From assembly GCF_003449035.1 (NCBI RefSeq), contig NZ_QRGB01000001.1, positions 992,001 to 1,056,000 of the forward strand: a stretch of 64,000 nt of DNA. The letters run 5' to 3'. Under the pieces are notes generated by a model. It did no database searches, was not told where the DNA came from, and was given only the letters and a program-made list of their open reading frames with translations. The stretch is from Pedobacter indicus. GTDB taxonomy: Bacteria > Bacteroidota > Bacteroidia > Sphingobacteriales > Sphingobacteriaceae. Shown here piece by piece: positions 56,003-64,000 of this stretch (within the stretch, counting starts at the first letter, position 1; every line of letters begins with the position of its first letter). The translations under genes were made by a program, and so were the position numbers.

Positions 56003-57304
56003 CTATTTTTGTCTGAAGAAAATATCAATCGGAACGCCTTCAAAGCCGAAGTTATCGCGCAGTTTATTTTCAATAAAGCGTTTATAAGGATCTTTTACGT
56101 ACTGTGGCAGATTGCAGAAGAATGCAAACATAGGTGATTTTCCACTGATCTGAGTGATATACTTAATTTTGATATACTTTCCTTTGGTAGCAGGAGGGGG
56201 ATAACTTTCGATAATAGGAAGCATTACGTCATTCAGTTTCGAAGTGGAAATTTTCTTCGTTTTATTTTCGTAAACTTTTGCAGCTGTCTCCACCACCTTC
56301 ATAATCCGCTGTTTTTCGGTCACAGACGTGAATATAATAGGCACATCCGTAAATGGCGCGATCCTTTCGCGGATAAGTGCTTCAAACTCCTTCGTGCTTT
56401 TATGGGTTTTCTCAATTAAATCCCACTTGTTGACGACAATGACGATGCCTTTTTTGTTTTTCTGAGCTAAGTGGAATATGTTGATATCTTGCGACTCGAT
56501 TCCCTCGGTTGCGTCGAGCATAAGTAAGACCACATCGGCTTCCTCAAGTGCTTTAATTGTCCGCATAACGGAGTAAAATTCAATATCCTCCCGAACTTTC
56601 CCTTTTTTTCTTAATCCAGCCGTATCAATAAGTAAAAATTCATGACCGAATTGATTGTAGTGAATTGCAATAGAGTCTCGTGTAGTGCCCGCATTCGGAG
56701 TAACTATATTTCTTGTTTCGCCAACGAGCGCATTCGTCAATGAAGACTTACCCACATTCGGTCGGCCTACGATTGCGTACTTCGGTAGTGTGCTTTCTTC
56801 TTCGGGAAGATCTTCCAGATGTTTAACTACTTCGTCTAGAAGCTCACCTGTTCCCGAACCCGTCATAGAAGATATATTGTAAATCTCGCCTAAACCCAGG
56901 CTATAGAATGTAGCAGCCTCGATATGCAAATTGGTATTATCCACTTTGTTCACAACAACAAAAACTGGCTTTTTGCTTCGTCTCAATAGGTTTGCCATCT
57001 CGTCGTCCAGGTCAGTAATGCCGGTTGTTACATCAACCATAAAAAGGATTACTGAAGCTTCATCTATAGCGATAAGTACTTGCTCACGAATTGCCGATTC
57101 GTAAATATCATCCGAACCATGTACATAACCTCCGGTATCAATAACCGTAAACGTCTTACCAATCCATTCCCCTTGTCCGTAATGACGATCACGTGTAACA
57201 CCACTAAAGTTATCAACGATTGCTTTCCGGCTTTCAGTTAAACGATTGTAAAATGTGGATTTACCGACATTTGGACGGCCTACGATTGCGATAATATTTG
57301 ACAT
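56003..57304 (-). CDS. der: Ribosome-assembly GTPase Der (EngA)
   Basis: 433 residues. Two tandem GTPase domains with G1 motifs GRPNVGKST (9-17) and GRPNVGKSS (near 177), G3 DTGG and DTAGL, G4 NKVD and NKWD, followed by a KH-like domain (about 350-433: [20 protein letters not shown]). It assists 50S subunit maturation. It lies downstream of the SIMPL gene but is separated by a hairpin with U-rich tail and a TATCTTTG box, so it probably has its own promoter. Confidence 0.97.
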   Translation of the reverse strand: MSNIIAIVGRPNVGKSTFYNRLTESRKAIVDNFSGVTRDRHYGQGEWIGKTFTVIDTGGYVHGSDDIYESAIREQVLIAIDEASVILFMVDVTTGITDLDDEMANLLRRSKKPVFVVVNKVDNTNLHIEAATFYSLGLGEIYNISSMTGSGTGELLDEVVKHLEDLPEEESTLPKYAIVGRPNVGKSSLTNALVGETRNIVTPNAGTTRDSIAIHYNQFGHEFLLIDTAGLRKKGKVREDIEFYSVMRTIKALEEADVVLLMLDATEGIESQDINIFHLAQKNKKGIVIVVNKWDLIEKTHKSTKEFEALIRERIAPFTDVPIIFTSVTEKQRIMKVVETAAKVYENKTKKISTSKLNDVMLPIIESYPPPATKGKYIKIKYITQISGKSPMFAFFCNLPQYVKDPYKRFIENKLRDNFGFEGVPIDIFFRQK

Positions 57305-57319
57305 AGTACAAAATAAAAG

Positions 57320-57368
57320 AGTCTGTATCTCTATTTCTGCAAAGATACAGAAAAGTAAGATACAGACT
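57320..57368 (-). terminator. Inverted repeat between SIMPL gene and der, with alternative pairing
   Basis: On the minus strand AGTCTGTATC (57368-57359) pairs perfectly over 10 bp with GATACAGACT (57329-57320), followed by CTCTTTTATTTT. A second copy, CTGTATC (57350-57344), can pair with the same downstream arm over 7 bp, and TATCTTTG at 57347-57340 looks like a -7 box for der. Terminator of the RND operon plus der promoter is the simplest reading. Confidence 0.5.
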
Positions 57369-57392
57369 GTATATACTAAAAATTGCTTTTTG

Positions 57393-58082
57393 TTATTTTA
57401 ACAGGAAGCTTGCGTTGACTCTGGCGGTTACTTCGATTTCCCCAGTAGCGATCGGCGCCTGGCCACTATCAGCAGCTTCACTTTTATAGGCCATCATCAT
57501 TGGTCTGGGAGAACCGATATCAGAAACTGTATTATCATGAATAGCATGAACCGCTCCGATGGATTGTCCTACAGACTCAGCAAGAATGGTCGCTTTTTTC
57601 TTGGCGTCGAGCACTGCCTTAGCTCGCGCTTCATTTTGAAGTTCTTCTAAGTTCGATGTTTTAAACTCAATGTTTTGGATGTTATTAACACCGAGATCCA
57701 CTAAACCGCTTACTAATTCTGTCAGCCTATCAAGGTCAGTTATTTTTACGTTAATTGATTGTTGAGCTCTAAACATTGGGATCGGGTCTTTGTCTTTTAC
57801 ATATTCCTTATACGGATTAACATTTACACGTGTTGTTCGAATATCATTCGAAGGAACCGATTCCTTTTTTAGAAAAGATATCGCTTTAGAGACTAGCGCA
57901 TCATTATTTTTTTTTGCTTCCTGAAGATCCTTATGTTCAGTTACGATAGCGAAGTTCACTTCCGCTTCGTCGGGTTCAACTTTGATTGTATGTTCTCCGT
58001 TAACAGTAACAAGAGGTTTTTCCTGTGCAAATCCCATAGAAATAACTGTTAATAAAATTAGCGTTGTGATTATTCTTTTCAT
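57393..58082 (-). CDS. SIMPL (DUF541) domain periplasmic protein
   Basis: 229 residues from the ATG at 58082, which begins a clear signal peptide ([20 protein letters not shown]). SIMPL/DUF541 fold: [22 protein letters not shown] ... [21 protein letters not shown], ending with [12 protein letters not shown]. Family members are periplasmic, linked in other bacteria to oxidative-stress tolerance or oligomeric channel-like rings. It follows the outer-membrane efflux gene by 52 bases in the same direction. Confidence 0.9.
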   Translation of the reverse strand: MKRIITTLILLTVISMGFAQEKPLVTVNGEHTIKVEPDEAEVNFAIVTEHKDLQEAKKNNDALVSKAISFLKKESVPSNDIRTTRVNVNPYKEYVKDKDPIPMFRAQQSINVKITDLDRLTELVSGLVDLGVNNIQNIEFKTSNLEELQNEARAKAVLDAKKKATILAESVGQSIGAVHAIHDNTVSDIGSPRPMMMAYKSEAADSGQAPIATGEIEVTARVNASFLLK

Positions 58083-58134
58083 GATTTTGTTTTTCTTGTT
58101 TTTGGCAATAATTGTGCCTAACAAGACCGTTACG

Positions 58135-59598
58135 TTAATTTGACTCTTCTTTGGTTTGCCATCCGCCCCCCAATGCTCTATAAAGGTCAACTCTTGCGAG
58201 TAATAATTGTTGTTTTAAACTGACAAGCTCGAGTTCACTTTCAATCGCTGTTTGCTGAGCATTAATAATTTCGAGATAACTTGCGCGCCCCGCTTTAAAT
58301 AATAAGTCAGATTGTTTGATCCCCAACTGTGCTACCTCGACACGCTCGACGGTTATGTCATGCTCCTCACGTAATTTTTCCAACGTGATCAACGAATTTG
58401 TAATTTCATTAATTGCCGTTAGCACATCTTCTTGAAAATCTAATTCTGCCTTATCACGCTCGAGTTTAGCAACCTCAAAATCTGTCTTTAGCTTTCTACG
58501 ATTGAAAATAGGTTGTGTTATGCTTCCAATAATATCACCAAAGAGTGAACCGGGAATACTTACCCAGTTAGACGGCAACATACTGTTAACACCCCCTTCA
58601 GCGCTAATTGTCAAACTAGGATATCGGTAAGCTTGCGCGACGCCTACTTCAGCATTGGTAGCTCTTAAAGCTAATTCAGATGCTCGTACATCGGGTCGAT
58701 TAGTCACCATATATAGTGGTACACCCGCGAAAACAGAGTTCTCAAGAAAATCCTCTAGTTGACCTGTACGGGCAACACTATCGGGCATCTGCCCAGCCAA
58801 TGCACGCAACGAGTTCTCCTGAATAGCCACTTCACGTTCAAGTTGTGGAATCAGAGATAGCGCGGATAAGCGCTGCGACTTTGTTTGTTGAATAGCGAGC
58901 GATGTAGTTTTTCCGGCATCATATTGTAACTGAATAATCCTCAGGGTACTGTCTGTCAACTGGAGATTCCGTCTTGCCACTTCTAGTTGGGCATCGAGCA
59001 TCAATAAGTTATAATATCCCTGAGCAATGTCAGCTACAAGTTGCGTCTGAATCAATTTTCGGGCCTCATGTGTTTGGAGGTAATTGGCTGCTGCACTTTC
59101 ATTCTGTCGCCTTATTTTCCCCCAAATATCAAGTTCCCAACTTAAGCTAATTCCTGAAGAATGTTGTGGAGTATAGCCGTACATGTTTTTCGGAGGCTCT
59201 TTGCCATTTTCTTCGTACCACTTAGCAGTCGGGCTTGAATAGAAATTTTCAGAACGATAGCTTCTGTCAAAAGTTGCAATATTTGCATTGATATCGGGGA
59301 GGTATTGAGCTCTTGCTTCTCGATTGATTTGATCAGCAATTTCTATATTCTTCAGAGCACGCTGTAAATCATAATTATAAATAATAGCTGTATCGATTAA
59401 CGCCAAAAGAGTGGAATCTTTAAAGAACTCATCCCATGGAATATCCCCTATGCTGGTTGTATCAGCCGTAGCCGGACCGTTTCTATAAGAATTGGGTAAA
59501 TCTAAATCAGGACGCTGATAGTCCTTTCCGACCTTACATGCATTCAGTGTAAGGAGCAAACCAATTGCCGCTAGAAATATATTGCGGAGCTTATTCAT
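58135..59598 (-). CDS. NodT/OprM-type outer-membrane efflux lipoprotein
   Basis: 487 residues. Lipobox LNAC with Cys at 21 (LLLTLNACKVGKDYQRP), then two OEP repeats (about 65-260 and 290-475) with the long helical hairpins of TolC-like channels (QLEVARRNLQLTDSTLRIIQ). GKDYQRPDLDLP and NRPDVRASELALRATNAEVGVA are typical of the NodT subfamily. The start overlaps the end of the RND pump gene by 8 bases, so it is the cognate outer-membrane component. Confidence 0.94.
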   Translation of the reverse strand: MNKLRNIFLAAIGLLLTLNACKVGKDYQRPDLDLPNSYRNGPATADTTSIGDIPWDEFFKDSTLLALIDTAIIYNYDLQRALKNIEIADQINREARAQYLPDINANIATFDRSYRSENFYSSPTAKWYEENGKEPPKNMYGYTPQHSSGISLSWELDIWGKIRRQNESAAANYLQTHEARKLIQTQLVADIAQGYYNLLMLDAQLEVARRNLQLTDSTLRIIQLQYDAGKTTSLAIQQTKSQRLSALSLIPQLEREVAIQENSLRALAGQMPDSVARTGQLEDFLENSVFAGVPLYMVTNRPDVRASELALRATNAEVGVAQAYRYPSLTISAEGGVNSMLPSNWVSIPGSLFGDIIGSITQPIFNRRKLKTDFEVAKLERDKAELDFQEDVLTAINEITNSLITLEKLREEHDITVERVEVAQLGIKQSDLLFKAGRASYLEIINAQQTAIESELELVSLKQQLLLARVDLYRALGGGWQTKEESN

Positions 59599-62500
59599 CT
59601 TCTTCCTCCTCTCTAGCCATTTTTAATTTTATCTTTTCATCCATTTGTTGGAATATTAAATACAGTACAGGGATGATGAATATCCCTAGCACAACACCAA
59701 ACAACATACCACCGGCCGCACTGACACTAATGGAATGATTACCTTGTGCAGAAGGTCCTACCGTCCACATCAACGGTATAAGACCTGCAACGAATGCCAG
59801 CGATGTCATCAAAATTGGTCGAAGTCGGAGTCTAGCTCCTTCTTTAGCAGCTTCAAAAACGCTCGCACCCATTTTCCTTTGCTGCACAGCAAATTCAACG
59901 ATCAAGATAGCGTTTTTAGCCAAAAGACCTATCAACATAATTAGTCCGACCTGTACATAAATGTTATTTTCAAGTCCGGCTATATTCACGGCAGTATATA
60001 CGCCGATGAGCCCTACCGGAACGGAAAAAATAATTGCCAGTGGTAGAATATAGCTCTCAAACTGAATTGCCAGTAAGAAATATACAAAAAGAATGCTCAG
60101 AGTAAAGATCAAAATAACTTCACCACCTGACTCTTTCTCCTCTAAGCTCATTCCTGTCCATTCATAACTATAGTTTGCTGCAAGTGATTGCTCTGCTACC
60201 TCTTCGATCGCAGCCATCGCTTGTCCTGTACTATATCCCGCAGCCGGCGTAGCATTAATGGCAATTGCATTAAACAGATTGTATCTATTTACAGTCTCCG
60301 GACCTAATACTCGTTTTAGCTTTATCAAGGTGTTTGCTGGTACCATTTCGCCAGATTTGTTTCTTACGAAAATCGATTTAAACGATTCTGGATCATTGGT
60401 AAACTGGGCGTCGGCTTGCATGTATACCCGGTATTGACGTCCAAAACGTGTAAAGTCACCAGCCTGTGAGCGACTATAATATCCTCTAATAGAAGTCATG
60501 AGATCTCTCGCTTCGACGCCTAAGGCTTGAGCCTTGACGTAATCTATCTCAAGTTCGTATTGCGGGAAATTTGCTTTAAATGGAGTAAAAGCATCTTCAA
60601 TTTCAGGTCGTTGGTTAATTTCTTCAATAAATTTATCTGCCACTCCACTGAATTCAAGGAATGGGCCACCTAAACGATCTTGAAGCACAAATTCTAATCC
60701 ACTAAAATCACCAAAACCTTGTACTGTTGGACGGCCGTACACACTAAAAGAAGCCTCATGTATTAAAGATAGTTCATTTCGTAAGGTGTCCATGAATTCA
60801 TTGATGTCTTTGATGCCTTCGCGATCTCCATAATCTTTCAGGTTAATATACCCGACAGCGAAAGCTGAACTAGCATTTGCATCAATAGCGTTATAACCCG
60901 AAATAGTAGTCATGCCCTCCACTTCATTACGTTGTTTAATCACGCTATCCGCTTTTCTTAAGATTTCAGTTGTCCGCGCCAAAGATGCTCCGGGAGGCAT
61001 GGCCATGGAAAAAGTAACGAAGCTGTCATCTTCAGCAGGAATAAAGCTTGCCGGTGTTTTCACCATTAAGAATACACCAATAAAGGTTACAATTGCGAGG
61101 CCTAAAACACTTAGACCTTTTCTAGTCATCAAAAAGTCTAGTGTCCCTACGTAGCGCTTAGTTAATTTTTCGAAAGCATCGTTAAATGCTTTGAAAAACT
61201 TAGCGATAAACTTATCAAGCTTTCGTTCTTTTCGAGCTTTCTTTTTCTTCTTTTTTAGCAAGAGCATACATAACACCGGACTGAGCGTGAGTGCTGTTAC
61301 TGCTGAAATAAGAATGGCCGTTGCTAAGGTGTATGCGAACTGTTGATAAAATATACCAGAAGGACCCGACATAAGTCCTACGGGTAGAAATACAGCTGCC
61401 ATTACCATGGTGATAGACAAGATGGCTCCGGTAATCTCACTCATTGCTGCGGCTGTCGCTTTCCGTGGTCCCATGCCATTCTCCATTTTCTGGTGAACAG
61501 CCTCCACGACGACAATAGCATCATCGACGACGATACCAATCGCCAGTACTAGTGCAAATAAAGTCAGTACGTTAATAGAGAACCCAAATAACAACAGAAA
61601 AAAGAATGTTCCAATTAAGGATACGGGGATGGCGATGGCCGGAATCAATGTCGATCTAAAATCCTGTAGGAAGATAAACACAATGAGAAATACGAGCAAG
61701 AATGCTTCAAATAAAGTATGCTGCACTTGAGACACTGATTCATCAATCTGTTCTCTAACTGAATAGGTTACATCATATTTGATTCCACTAGGAAAGGTAC
61801 TTTGTAATCGTTCAAGAACTTGGCGGACTTCCTTGTCAATTTCCACAGCATTCGATCCACTAGTCTGTACAACATTCATCGTCAGACCAGGTAAGCCATT
61901 TACCTCATTATCACTGCCGACGTTCGATGCGCCAAATTCAATTCGCGCAACATCCTTTAAATACAGAACGCTTCCATCTTCGTTCGTTCGGATCACAAGG
62001 TTTTCATAATCTTCCGGGTTACTGAATCTTCCTTGGTGTTTCAATACCGTCTCGAAAACTTCATCTGAGGATTCTCCGAATTTCCCCGGTGCAATCTCAA
62101 AGTTTTGATTTTTTATAGCTGCTGTAATATCTTGAGGTACCAGTCCATATAAGGCGAGCTTTTCGGGATTTAACCAGGTTCGCATCGAGTAGTTTCGAGC
62201 ACCAATCCTGCTTACTTCCGCCACTCCGGAAACACGTAACAGCTCGCGGATAATATTGATGGATGCGTAAGCCTGAAGAAAGGTTTCATCATAAATGCCT
62301 TCTGGGTGGTCGCTAAAGAGGTTAATTGTCATAATTACACCGCTTTGCTTTGGCATAACGGTGATACCTGATTCATTAACTTCAGCTGGAATGTTACTCG
62401 CTGCTTTGGATACGCGAGTTTGCACATTTACGGCCGCTTGATCGGGGTCCGTACCAGGTTCAAAGAAAATCGTAATATTTCCTGATCCTTTGTTACTCGC

Positions 62501-62743
62501 ACTAGACCGCATATAGGTCATATGGTTTACTCCGTTAATAGCCTCTTCGAGGGGGAGTAAAGTACTTTCTGCCACCGTTTCAGCGTTGGCACCGGGATAT
62601 GAAAGAGATACACTTACACTGGGAGGCGCTATTTCAGGGAATCTGGTTACCGGTAGTTGCAGCATCCCAACGACCCCTAATATCACCAATAATATAGATA
62701 TTACGGTAGCCATCACTGGCCTACTCATGATTGTCTTTATCAT
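59591..62743 (-). CDS. RND multidrug efflux pump, HAE1 (AcrB) family
   Basis: 1050 residues, full length. The proton-relay pair D407-D408 in TM4 (GIVVDDAIVVVEAV) has the same numbering as E. coli AcrB; N-terminal LPVTRFPEIAPPSVSVS and the C-terminal GLLAKNAILIVEFA are family hallmarks. A Lys/Arg-rich cytosolic loop (about 505-520) links the two halves. It exports drugs, dyes or detergents with the adjacent adaptor and NodT-type channel. The substrate range cannot be read from sequence. Confidence 0.97.
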   Translation of the reverse strand: MIKTIMSRPVMATVISILLVILGVVGMLQLPVTRFPEIAPPSVSVSLSYPGANAETVAESTLLPLEEAINGVNHMTYMRSSASNKGSGNITIFFEPGTDPDQAAVNVQTRVSKAASNIPAEVNESGITVMPKQSGVIMTINLFSDHPEGIYDETFLQAYASINIIRELLRVSGVAEVSRIGARNYSMRTWLNPEKLALYGLVPQDITAAIKNQNFEIAPGKFGESSDEVFETVLKHQGRFSNPEDYENLVIRTNEDGSVLYLKDVARIEFGASNVGSDNEVNGLPGLTMNVVQTSGSNAVEIDKEVRQVLERLQSTFPSGIKYDVTYSVREQIDESVSQVQHTLFEAFLLVFLIVFIFLQDFRSTLIPAIAIPVSLIGTFFFLLLFGFSINVLTLFALVLAIGIVVDDAIVVVEAVHQKMENGMGPRKATAAAMSEITGAILSITMVMAAVFLPVGLMSGPSGIFYQQFAYTLATAILISAVTALTLSPVLCMLLLKKKKKKARKERKLDKFIAKFFKAFNDAFEKLTKRYVGTLDFLMTRKGLSVLGLAIVTFIGVFLMVKTPASFIPAEDDSFVTFSMAMPPGASLARTTEILRKADSVIKQRNEVEGMTTISGYNAIDANASSAFAVGYINLKDYGDREGIKDINEFMDTLRNELSLIHEASFSVYGRPTVQGFGDFSGLEFVLQDRLGGPFLEFSGVADKFIEEINQRPEIEDAFTPFKANFPQYELEIDYVKAQALGVEARDLMTSIRGYYSRSQAGDFTRFGRQYRVYMQADAQFTNDPESFKSIFVRNKSGEMVPANTLIKLKRVLGPETVNRYNLFNAIAINATPAAGYSTGQAMAAIEEVAEQSLAANYSYEWTGMSLEEKESGGEVILIFTLSILFVYFLLAIQFESYILPLAIIFSVPVGLIGVYTAVNIAGLENNIYVQVGLIMLIGLLAKNAILIVEFAVQQRKMGASVFEAAKEGARLRLRPILMTSLAFVAGLIPLMWTVGPSAQGNHSISVSAAGGMLFGVVLGIFIIPVLYLIFQQMDEKIKLKMAREEEEDE

Positions 62744-62787
62744 TATTTTTTGCTTTTAGACCAATACGCGGTCTTTTGATGTGTCAT

Positions 62788-62804
62788 ACAAGTGCTATAC
62801 TTGT
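62788..62804. repeat. Small inverted repeat in the adaptor-pump spacer
   Basis: ACAAGT (62788-62793) and ACTTGT (62799-62804) form a 6-bp stem with a 5-base loop, and an AGACC/GGTCT repeat lies next to it (about 62759-62775). Both fill the 73-base space between adaptor and pump genes, where they may stabilise mRNA ends or tune read-through. Confidence 0.35.
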
Positions 62805-62816
62805 TTGCTTACAGAA

Positions 62817-63980
62817 TTAAACGTCTTTTGAGTTCTGAAGGTTTGGATCGATAATCATCCCTTCTTCCAATTTGTCTAAACCGGAAGTAACTACTTTATC
62901 GTTAGGTTTTAAACCTTTGGTGACGATATAGTTAGAGCCACTAGTGCCGTCAATCTCGATAGCTTGCATTTTAAGAGAATTATCGTCCTGCAAAACATAC
63001 ACGTATTGTATCGCCTGGAGTTCAAGAACTGCTACTTGAGGGACAAGTAGCGAACCCGGTTTTAGTTCCTCCATTTTAAGAGTACCCGTATTCCCGTGTC
63101 TTAGAATATTGTCTGGATTTGGGAAGGTCGCTCTTAATGAGATGGCCCCGGTTGTACTGTTTACCCGTCCATCTACTGCGTCCACAACCCCACGTTCTTT
63201 GTATTCGCTGCCATCGGCTAAGATCAGTCGTACATAGGGTATTAACGATGTATTATTCCGAATATCCGTTGAATCTCCTTCTCTTCCTTTCTTTGTGAAG
63301 TATAAAAAGTCTGATTCACTCATTGCAAAATATACATATACCTCCCGAGTATCAGAAAGTACCGTTAAAGGTTGTGAGTCGCCTTTCGTCACCAAATTAC
63401 CGATACGTTTTGGAATACGGCCGATGTAACCGCTAGTCGGGGCTTTGATGTTGGTAAAATCAAGGTTGATTTTTGCAGTTGCCACTGCGGCATCAGCCTT
63501 TGCTACCGAAGCAGATGCAACCTCTTTGTTGGATTGTGCTGTTTTTAATTGAACGTCAGAGATGACTTCATTTTCAACAAGTGGTTCAAGACTCTCAACT
63601 TCGAGTTGAGCGTTTTCCTCCTTAGCTCTTTCAACTCGCGCTTCCGCGGCGGCATTTTTCAAGGCCTCTTGGTATGGAGAAGCGTTAATCTTAAAAAGAT
63701 TCTGACCCTCCTTTACATAGGAACCCTCGTCTACATAGATCTTTTCAAGGATTCCCTCAACTTGTGGACGAATCTCCACATTTACCTTTCCTTCAATAGT
63801 TCCTAAATAGTCTTTGACAGTAACCGCTGTACCCGTGTCAATTTGATACACCGGCAAGGTCAATAATCTCTTATCTGCATCGGAAGCCTTGGAATTACAA
63901 GCTGTTAGCATAAACGTGGATAAGCCTGTAAATGCGCTGAATATCAGAGCGTTTTTTAATGCTCTCAGGTTTTTGTTCAT
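62817..63980 (-). CDS. RND periplasmic adaptor lipoprotein (AcrA/MexA type)
   Basis: 387 residues from the ATG at 63980; a start three codons upstream is possible. Lipobox LTAC (TGLSTFMLTACNSKAS) for membrane anchoring. Barrel-sandwich/lipoyl halves (VEIRPQVEGILEKIYVDEGSYVKEGQNLFKI and LDFTNIKAPTSGYIGRI) flank a coiled-coil hairpin (about 100-160); beta-barrel and membrane-proximal domains follow. First gene of the pump-channel-SIMPL operon. No regulator is visible before the window ends 20 bases upstream. Confidence 0.95.
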   Translation of the reverse strand: MNKNLRALKNALIFSAFTGLSTFMLTACNSKASDADKRLLTLPVYQIDTGTAVTVKDYLGTIEGKVNVEIRPQVEGILEKIYVDEGSYVKEGQNLFKINASPYQEALKNAAAEARVERAKEENAQLEVESLEPLVENEVISDVQLKTAQSNKEVASASVAKADAAVATAKINLDFTNIKAPTSGYIGRIPKRIGNLVTKGDSQPLTVLSDTREVYVYFAMSESDFLYFTKKGREGDSTDIRNNTSLIPYVRLILADGSEYKERGVVDAVDGRVNSTTGAISLRATFPNPDNILRHGNTGTLKMEELKPGSLLVPQVAVLELQAIQYVYVLQDDNSLKMQAIEIDGTSGSNYIVTKGLKPNDKVVTSGLDKLEEGMIIDPNLQNSKDV

Positions 63981-64000
63981 AAAAATCATATTTGTTTTAG

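Noticed and set aside
61200-61260. Lys-rich run in the AcrB-like pump as a possible frameshift or repeat expansion
   Set aside because: Frame is intact on both sides and basic cytosolic loops are normal at this place in RND pumps.

Overview
The window is a stretch of chromosome from a Bacteroidota bacterium, most likely a Sphingobacteriaceae relative. The evidence is the gene orders (ftsX-DUF3098-uppP-truB-ribF and parA-parB-DUF5683-dapB-lepB), the Bacteroidota-type families (DUF3098, DUF4833, DUF5683, CarboxypepD_reg/OMP_b-brl_3 outer-membrane proteins), the moderate A+T content, and TAnnTTTG -7 boxes with little Shine-Dalgarno sequence. No rRNA, tRNA, CRISPR array, insertion sequence or phage gene was seen. 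Almost all of the 64 kb is intact coding sequence. The only gene cut is the RND pump gene at the left edge; the right edge falls just upstream of the last gene.

Layout: (1) 1-5246, heavy-metal efflux operon (CusA-like, TolC-like, CusB-like). (2) 5605-13371, an orphan DUF4143 ATPase, a methionine ABC transporter (metQ, metI, metN) split by an opposite-strand phosphoesterase, rocD and an RpoE-like sigma factor. (3) 13610-25884, uvrA, an Rrf2 regulator and the sulfur-assimilation cluster: sulfite reductase, cobA, cysG N-domain, APS reductase, cysD, cysN, metZ, osmC, then yceI. (4) 25928-32437, ribF-truB-uppP-DUF3098-ftsX on the minus strand, divergent from leuS. (5) 32549-41007, an outer-membrane beta-barrel protein, a GreA/Rnk-like factor, a class-V aminotransferase, an M16 peptidase pair and an FMN reductase. 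(6) 41157-45829, parA-parB-DUF5683-dapB-lepB. (7) 45813-51805, a minus-strand metH-metF-Ldh operon headed by a SAM-I riboswitch. (8) 51942-56001, a formylglycine-generating-enzyme-like lipoprotein, DUF4833, a hypothetical protein and a CtpA protease. (9) 56003-63980, der, SIMPL and a tripartite RND multidrug pump.

The genes give a nearly complete sulfur route. Sulfate is activated by CysDN to APS, reduced to sulfite by an APS-type reductase, then to sulfide by a siroheme enzyme whose cofactor comes from the adjacent cobA/cysG genes. MetZ builds homocysteine from sulfide, and MetH methylates it with MetF-derived methyl-THF. MetNIQ imports methionine.

The most interesting signal is upstream of the sulfite reductase gene (16936-17111). 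A palindrome touches a -7 box, and a 16-codon leader ORF ending Met-Met-Cys-Leu-Leu follows. Segments 1:2, 2:3 and 3:4 are mutually exclusive, ending in a U-tract. This reads as a trp-style attenuator that would respond to cysteine supply. Other regulatory signals are the SAM-I riboswitch before metH, a hairpin leader before metZ and a 14-bp palindrome in the uvrA leader.
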